DNA from: JAWKUK01 sp041398605
GTDB taxonomy: Bacteria; Planctomycetota; UBA1135; GCA-002686595
Direction of reading: 5' to 3'
Length of the DNA stretch: 64,000 nucleotides
Assembly (NCBI GenBank): GCA_041398605.1
Contig: JAWKUK010000003.1
Coordinates: 434,001-498,000, forward strand
The position numbers and the translations under genes are program-made. The notes under the pieces were generated by a model. That model ran no database searches. It saw nothing but the letters and a program-made list of their open reading frames with translations, and was not told the DNA's origin. The first letter of the stretch is position 1; the number at the start of each line of letters is the position of its first letter. Shown one piece after another: positions 59,091 through 64,000 of this stretch.

Positions 59091-60152
59091 GTGCACCGTC
59101 CGGTCTCGAACCCGCCGAACCCCTGGACGCGCGCGTCGGGCGGGTACGAGGTCGATTGGCTCGGTGAGCCCCCGCCCGCGGCGGTCCAGGTCTACGAGGA
59201 GGACGCGCGCGACGTGCTGGCGCAGAACGACTCGCCAGACGTCCCGTTCCGCTTCAGCGTCAACCCCTACCGGGGCTGCCAGCACGCCTGCGCCTACTGC
59301 TACGCGCGACCTGGGCACCAGCACCTCGGCTTTGGCGCCGGCACCGACTTCGACACGCGCATCGTCGTGAAGCGCAACGCGCCCGAGCGCCTGCGGGTCG
59401 CGTTCGCGCGCCGCTCCTGGCGCCGGGCCTGGGTCGCGTTCTCGGGCGTCACCGACGCCTATCAGCCGCTCGAGGCCAGCTACGAGCTGACACGCGGCTG
59501 CCTCGAGGCCTGCCTCGACTTCTCGACCCCCGTCGGGGTCATCACGAAGAGCGCGCTCGTCCGCCGCGATGCGGCCCTCTTGGGCCGCATCGCGGAGCGC
59601 GCCGGCGCGCGGGTCTTCCTCTCGATCCCCTTCGCCGACGCCGCTATGGCGCGCGCGATCGAGCCCTGGGCCCCGACGCCCGCGATGCGCTTCGAGGCGC
59701 TGCGCGTCCTCTCGGAGGCCGGCGTCCCGACGGGCGTCTCGGTCGCGCCCCTCGTCCCCGGCCTGAACGACAGCCAGGTCCCGGAGATCCTCGACCGCGC
59801 ACGGGCAGCGGGCGCGAGCCGCGCGTTCACCATCCTCCTGCGCCTGCCGGCAGAGGTACGGCCGGTCTTCATCGAGCGCCTCACCGCCGCCTACCCGGAC
59901 CGGGCCAAGAAGGTCCTCGCCGCGCTGGAGGAGGCGCGGAGCGGCCAAGCCGCGCCATCGGCGTTCGGGGACCGGATGCGCGGCAGCGGGCCACGCTGGC
60001 AGCTCGCGCGTGACCTCTTCGACCTCAACTGCAAGCGGTTCGGCCTCGAGACCTCGCGCGAGGACGAAATCGAGCCTCTGGTGCCGCGCGAGCCGACAGG
60101 GCTGATCGACACGGAATCGCCGCGCGGAACGCAGGGTCTCCTGTTCGAGTGA
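59091..60152 (+). CDS. PA0069-family radical SAM protein
   Basis: This 353-residue protein starts with a GTG at 59091. The radical SAM cluster is FSVNPYRGCQHACAYCYARP (CxxxCxxC), with LGFGAGTDFDTRIVVKRNAP after it and WVAFSGVTDAYQPLEASYEL, VGVITKSALVRRDAALLGRI and VSVAPLVPGLNDSQVPEILD as further family motifs. Relatives of spore photoproduct lyase carry this name; the reaction is unknown for the PA0069 group. The C-terminal part (QLARDLFDLNCKRFGLETSR) is typical of the group. It is divergent from the GNAT gene (69 bases) and runs into the ftcD gene 61 bases later. Confidence 0.88.
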   Translation: MHRPVSNPPNPWTRASGGYEVDWLGEPPPAAVQVYEEDARDVLAQNDSPDVPFRFSVNPYRGCQHACAYCYARPGHQHLGFGAGTDFDTRIVVKRNAPERLRVAFARRSWRRAWVAFSGVTDAYQPLEASYELTRGCLEACLDFSTPVGVITKSALVRRDAALLGRIAERAGARVFLSIPFADAAMARAIEPWAPTPAMRFEALRVLSEAGVPTGVSVAPLVPGLNDSQVPEILDRARAAGASRAFTILLRLPAEVRPVFIERLTAAYPDRAKKVLAALEEARSGQAAPSAFGDRMRGSGPRWQLARDLFDLNCKRFGLETSREDEIEPLVPREPTGLIDTESPRGTQGLLFE

Positions 60153-60213
60153 CCGCGCCCGAGACCGTAACCTGATGCGCCAAACGCCCCCGCTGGAGGC
60201 TCCCCGAGCTGCC

Positions 60214-61881
60214 ATGACCCCACGCCTCATCGAATGTGTCCCGAACTTCTCAGAAGGTCGAGACCTCGCCGTCATCAAGGAGATCACCGCTGCGATCGAG
60301 TCCGTCGAGGGCGTGACCCTGCTCGACGTGGACCCCGGGAAGGCGACGAACCGCACCGTCGTGACGTTCGTCGGCGCGCCCGAGCCCGTCATCGAAGCTG
60401 CCGTGCTCGCGGGTCAGCGCGCGAAGGCGCTGATCGACATGCGCCAGCATCATGGGGAGCACCCGCGCTTCGGCGCGATGGACGTATGCCCGCTGGTGCC
60501 GATCAGCGGCGTCTCGATGGAAGAGGCCGCGGAGTACGCGCGTGAGCTCGGGCGACGCCTCGGCGCAGAGGCGGGCATCAGCGGCTACTTCTACGAGGCC
60601 GCGGCGATGCGCCCAGAGCGCAGGAACCTGGCGCATGTGCGGGCAGGCGAATACGAAGGCCTGGCGACAAAGCTCGCGGACCCGGCGTGGGCCCCAGACT
60701 TTGGGCCCGCCGAATTCGACCCCGGCTACGGCGTGACCGCGGTCGGCGCGCGCAAGTTCCTGATCGCCTACAACGTCAACCTCAATACGACCTCGACGCG
60801 GCGCGCGAACGCGATCGCCTTCGACGTGCGCGAGAAGGGCCGCGTGAAGCGCGAGCCCGACCCCATCACAGGCAAGGTCGTCCGCGACGCCCAGGGCAAC
60901 GAGGTTTGGACCCCGGGGACGCTGAAGGCCGTCAAGGCGATCGGCTGGTTCATCGAGGAGTACGGCGTCGCGCAGATCTCCATCAACCTGACCGACATCG
61001 ACGTCACGCCCGTCCACGTCGCCTTCGACGAGTGCGTCAAGAAGGCGGCCGAGCGCGGCATACGCGTCACAGGGTCGGAGATCGTCGGAATGGTGCCGCT
61101 GCGCGTGCTCGTCGAGGCCGGCGAGCACTACCTGCGCCAGCAAGGGCGCTCGCTCGGCGTCCCGCACGCGGAGCTCGTCAAGATCGCGATCAAGTCGCTC
61201 GGCCTCGCCGAACTCTCACCGTTCGACCCCGAGAAGCGTGTCATCGAGTACGCGATCCGGGATCGCTCGAAGCGGCGCCTCATCGACCAGACGCTTATCG
61301 GGTTCACGCACGAGACCGCCTCGGAGTCCCCGGCCCCGGGCGGCGGCAGCGTCGCCGCGGCCGTCGGCGCGTTCGGCGCCGCGCTCGGCGCGATGGTCGC
61401 GAACCTGTCGAGCCACAAGCCCGGCTGGGACGCGCGATGGGAAGAGTTCTCGAGCTGGGCGGTGCAAGGCCGCGACCGCCACGAGGCGCTGCTCGCCCTC
61501 GTCGACGAAGACACCGCGGCGTTCCAGGGGATCATGGAGGCGTGGCGCGCGCCCGCGGACGAGCGCGCGGCGCGGATCGAGGCCGCGACGGTGCGCGCGA
61601 TCGAGGCCCCGCTCGCGGTCATGCGCGAGGCGCTCGCGGCGCTCGACGTGTGCCGCGCGATGGCGGACATCGGCATGGAGGCCTCGACCTCCGACGCCGC
61701 GGTCGGCGCTCTGTGTGCCCGCACCGCCGTGCGCGGCGCAGGCTTCAACGTGCGTATCAATGCCAAAGGCCTCACGGACGAGGTCCGCAAGGCCGAGTTC
61801 CTCGCCGAGGTCGAGCGCCTCGAGCGCGAGGCCGAACAACGCGAGACCGAGGTCCTCGCGCTCGTCCAGCGGCGCCTCTAG
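60214..61881 (+). CDS. ftcD: Bifunctional glutamate formimidoyltransferase / formimidoyltetrahydrofolate cyclodeaminase
   Basis: This 555-residue protein joins two steps of histidine breakdown linked to folate. The N-terminal transferase (1-325) has MTPRLIECVPNFSEGRD, VTLLDVDPGKATNRTVVTFV, DMRQHHGEHPRFGAMDVCPL and NVNLNTTSTRRANAIAFDVR. The cyclodeaminase (~345-555) has LIGFTHETASESPAPGGGSV, GAMVANLSSHKPG, IEAATVRAIEAPLAVMREAL and ASTSDAAVGALCARTAVRGA. Length and order match animal FTCD (541 residues). The ATG at 60214 is chosen over that at 60175 because MTPRLIECVPNF aligns with family starts. No other hut gene is nearby. A large hairpin follows the stop. Confidence 0.95.
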   Translation: MTPRLIECVPNFSEGRDLAVIKEITAAIESVEGVTLLDVDPGKATNRTVVTFVGAPEPVIEAAVLAGQRAKALIDMRQHHGEHPRFGAMDVCPLVPISGVSMEEAAEYARELGRRLGAEAGISGYFYEAAAMRPERRNLAHVRAGEYEGLATKLADPAWAPDFGPAEFDPGYGVTAVGARKFLIAYNVNLNTTSTRRANAIAFDVREKGRVKREPDPITGKVVRDAQGNEVWTPGTLKAVKAIGWFIEEYGVAQISINLTDIDVTPVHVAFDECVKKAAERGIRVTGSEIVGMVPLRVLVEAGEHYLRQQGRSLGVPHAELVKIAIKSLGLAELSPFDPEKRVIEYAIRDRSKRRLIDQTLIGFTHETASESPAPGGGSVAAAVGAFGAALGAMVANLSSHKPGWDARWEEFSSWAVQGRDRHEALLALVDEDTAAFQGIMEAWRAPADERAARIEAATVRAIEAPLAVMREALAALDVCRAMADIGMEASTSDAAVGALCARTAVRGAGFNVRINAKGLTDEVRKAEFLAEVERLEREAEQRETEVLALVQRRL

Positions 61882-61882
61882 A

Positions 61883-61940
61883 AGCCTGCGCCACAGAACG
61901 CGGATCGCCGCGATGCGAGTCGCGTTCCGTGGCGCAGGCT
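61883..61940. terminator. 20-bp hairpin between ftcD and the converging FG-GAP gene
   Basis: Arms at 61883-61902 and 61921-61940 (AGCCTGCGCCACAGAACGCG against its complement) pair with one mismatch around an 18-base loop. It starts two bases after the ftcD stop. No T-run, so a bidirectional stop or mRNA-end stabiliser is likely. Confidence 0.65.
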
Positions 61941-61977
61941 CCAAGCGCGTATGACGCGGCGCGCTTGGCGCCCTGCG

Positions 61978-64000
61978 TCAATCGCGCAGGACCAAGACGT
62001 GCTGCGCCGCGGTCGAGCCGACCGTGTCGTAGCAGATGTAGAACGCGTCTTCGTCGCCGTCTCCGTCGAAGTCAGCGAGCAGCACTTGCTGCAGGTCGGC
62101 CACGCCGCCTGTAGTCGCGGACGAATAGCCGCCGCTGCCATCGCCGACGAACACCGCGGTCGTCGCGACGGGCGCCGCCGCCCAGGTGAAGACGTCGAGG
62201 AACCCGTCCTCGTCGTGGTCATAGAGCGTCACGCCCTCGTAGTCGCGGGAAGCGCCGGTGAGCGCCAAGGTCGTGAAGCCGGAGGGCAGGTCGTTCCGGT
62301 ACGGCTCAAGGCGGCCGCTGGCCATGGCGAAGCCGACGAGGTCGAGGTCGCCATCGTGGTCGAAGTCGTCGGCGACGAGGCCGTCCGAGGTCACAAACAT
62401 GACCAGCTCGGTGGAGTCCGTCACGCCGTCCCCCGCGCCGAGCGCCACGCGAACCGTGCCGGCCTCGAGCACCGCGACGTCCATCACGGCGTCCCCATCG
62501 AAGCGACCGAGAACAGCCTGCAAGCCCGGCCCGGCCCCGAGGTCCGCCCCCGAGTCCGTGAAGCCGCCAGCGCCATCACCGAAGTAGAGCGCGGGCGTGC
62601 CAAGGATGTCGCTCCCGACGAAGTCGAGGGCGCCGTCACCGTTCGCGTCCGCGAAGCCCGAGAGTGGATCCGCGAGCCCGGTCGGCCCAGCGGTGAACCC
62701 ACCGGCCCCGTCATTCAGCCAGAGGTCCACGCCAAACGCCGCGATCGGATCGCGCACGAGGGCGTCCAAGTCGCCGTCGCAGTCGATGTCGACGAGCGCC
62801 AAGACCGTCGCGCCGTCCGGCCCGAACGAAGCACCGACCGCGAACGTCCCGGCGCCGTCGTTCTCCATGATCGTGGCGCCGCCGGCGACGCCAGACAGGA
62901 CGACATCGATATCGCCGTCGCGGTCGATGTCGCCTGCGGCTCCGCTGCGCGCGGCGACGGCGGTCGTCGAGATGCCCGCGCCGCCGAAGTCTGCGTCGGG
63001 CTGGCCGCCGCTGGCAGAGCCGAAGTAGGCGCGGTGTGGCGCGCCATCGACGATGACGATGAGGTCAAGGTCGCTGTCGCCGTCGAACCGCGCCGCGACG
63101 ACAGCCACGGAGTCGTCGGCCAATCCACGTCGACGCGACTCGGTCACAGTACCGGTGCCATCGTTGAACCACAGCCGCTCGCTGTCGGCGTTCTTGACGG
63201 TCACGATGTCGAGGTCGCCGTCGCCGTCGAGGTCGATCAGCGCCGCGGCGCGGTTGTCATTGTTGCCAAAGCGCTGGTAGGCGGAGCCGAACGTACCGGT
63301 GCCGTCGTTCTTGAGGATCTCGTTCTGCCCGAGCACCGCGATGACGGCGTCGAGGTCACCGTCGCCGTCGAGGTCGCCCAGCACGACGTCTTGCGCCGCC
63401 GTCACAGTCAACGCGTCGCCGACCGTGAATGTCCCGGCCCCGTTGTTCAACCAGGCGCGAACGGGCTGGCCGCCCGTGCCCACCGCCGTGATCACGTCCA
63501 GGTCACCGTCGTTATCGAGGTCGCCAACGGCGAGCGCCACGGTGCTCGCAGCCCCGAGGCTTTGACCCGAGTTCGTGAACGTCCCCGCCCCATCGTTCAG
63601 GAACACGGTGTCCGCGGTGCTGCCCCCGTTGCCAAGGAAGAGGTCGAGGTCACCGTCACAATCGAAGTCCGCGAGGGCGACGGCCGCTGTCGGCCCCGCC
63701 CCAATGGCGCTGCCGTAGGCCGCGAAGCCGCCGTTCCCGTCGCCGATGGCGACCAGCGCGCCCGAGCTCGTAGCGATCACCTGATCGAGCGCGCCGTCGC
63801 CGTCGACATCCCCGAGGGCGATGTCCGTCGCCGCGACAGCGCCCACGACGCCGTTGCTGCTGAACGTACCCGTCCCGGTGCCGAGCAAGATGTGTGTGCC
63901 CTGGCCCGTGGACTCTGCGATCACGAGGTCGAGGTCGCCGTCCCCATCCAGGTCGCCGGCGGCCACCGCGGCGGGCGTGCCCGTCGTCGAGAGCCCGAGC
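61978..64000 (-). CDS. Secreted FG-GAP/VCBS repeat protein (N-terminus beyond window edge)
   Basis: The frame is open to the right edge, so the start and signal peptide are missing; over 670 residues are present. They consist of about a dozen FG-GAP/VCBS repeats of ~45-60 residues with the calcium-binding core DxDGDGDLD: GDLDGDGDLDLVIAEST, DFDCDGDLDLFLGNGG, DLDNDGDLDVITAVG, DLDGDGDLDAVIAVLG, DLDGDGDLDIVTVKN, DIDRDGDIDVVLSGVAG, DFDHDGDLDLVGF and DFDGDGDEDAFYI near the end. The loops alternate with N-D-G-x-G-x-F segments. These form calcium-stabilised beta-propellers on secreted proteins. It ends LRD and carries no shared C-terminal module like those at 8638 and 54556. The partner or ligand is unknown. 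Confidence 0.85.
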   Translation of the reverse strand, partial: LGLSTTGTPAAVAAGDLDGDGDLDLVIAESTGQGTHILLGTGTGTFSSNGVVGAVAATDIALGDVDGDGALDQVIATSSGALVAIGDGNGGFAAYGSAIGAGPTAAVALADFDCDGDLDLFLGNGGSTADTVFLNDGAGTFTNSGQSLGAASTVALAVGDLDNDGDLDVITAVGTGGQPVRAWLNNGAGTFTVGDALTVTAAQDVVLGDLDGDGDLDAVIAVLGQNEILKNDGTGTFGSAYQRFGNNDNRAAALIDLDGDGDLDIVTVKNADSERLWFNDGTGTVTESRRRGLADDSVAVVAARFDGDSDLDLIVIVDGAPHRAYFGSASGGQPDADFGGAGISTTAVAARSGAAGDIDRDGDIDVVLSGVAGGATIMENDGAGTFAVGASFGPDGATVLALVDIDCDGDLDALVRDPIAAFGVDLWLNDGAGGFTAGPTGLADPLSGFADANGDGALDFVGSDILGTPALYFGDGAGGFTDSGADLGAGPGLQAVLGRFDGDAVMDVAVLEAGTVRVALGAGDGVTDSTELVMFVTSDGLVADDFDHDGDLDLVGFAMASGRLEPYRNDLPSGFTTLALTGASRDYEGVTLYDHDEDGFLDVFTWAAAPVATTAVFVGDGSGGYSSATTGGVADLQQVLLADFDGDGDEDAFYICYDTVGSTAAQHVLVLRD

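Overview
This window is very GC-rich, gene-dense chromosomal DNA. The most likely source is a Planctomycetota bacterium, by inference only. Supporting signs: two secreted proteins (7520-8638 and 54556-56481) share a C-terminal module of a type I associate with secreted planctomycete proteins; there are many lipoproteins and beta-propeller, CARDB, BNR and FG-GAP secreted proteins; menaquinone genes are of the futalosine type (mqnB, mqnD); and there is a FloA/NfeD operon and an Hc1-like small basic protein. I see no phage, plasmid, insertion sequence or CRISPR array.

Layout. 1-4882 (minus): three secreted proteins in one operon (TPR-like, YncE-like propeller, frameshifted LVIVD protein). 5116-9912: a RecQ helicase, a secreted protein with the shared C-terminal module, a terminator and an unknown anchored protein. 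10056-14550: a three-subunit molybdenum hydroxylase resembling 4-hydroxybenzoyl-CoA reductase, then thiol peroxidase Tpx. 14609-20835: HAD phosphatase, DUF1080-like lipoprotein, secreted nuclease, an HslV/proteasome-like Ntn hydrolase, a second RecQ and two small envelope proteins. 20933-25801: a six-repeat CARDB lipoprotein, a structured intergenic element, mqnB-mqnD (MqnD fused to a DUF952-like domain) and an Hc1-like protein.

26011-31715 (minus) is one tightly overlapping operon: alpha/beta hydrolase, long NfeD, short NfeD, FloA, a membrane protein and an EVE-domain protein. 31858-34276 is an oxidative-stress patch: OxyR with both redox cysteines, a metal-binding lipoprotein and a Tat-exported superoxide dismutase. 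34341-43624 holds a glycosyltransferase, a frameshifted CAP protein, a DHH phosphoesterase, RlmN, a GNAT, an amidase, UppP and alanine dehydrogenase. tRNA-Val(GAC) follows at 43797.

The most unusual part is 45855-54481: a NodU/CmcH-type carbamoyltransferase, three SGNH hydrolases, a GT39-like glycosyltransferase and a family of very short Trp-rich membrane proteins. One of these sits at the left edge, two at the right edge, and a related segment is fused to the C-terminus of the central SGNH protein. A polysaccharide deacetylase and an acetyltransferase follow nearby. Together they look like an envelope-glycan modification locus. The window ends with a radical-SAM protein, a bifunctional formiminotransferase-cyclodeaminase and the C-terminal part of an FG-GAP repeat protein.

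Two genes (LVIVD, CAP) carry single frameshifts and a third (TPR) has a locally scrambled frame. Short in-frame tandem repeats recur in several genes and intergenic regions. Functions come from motif recognition by eye; no database search was possible.
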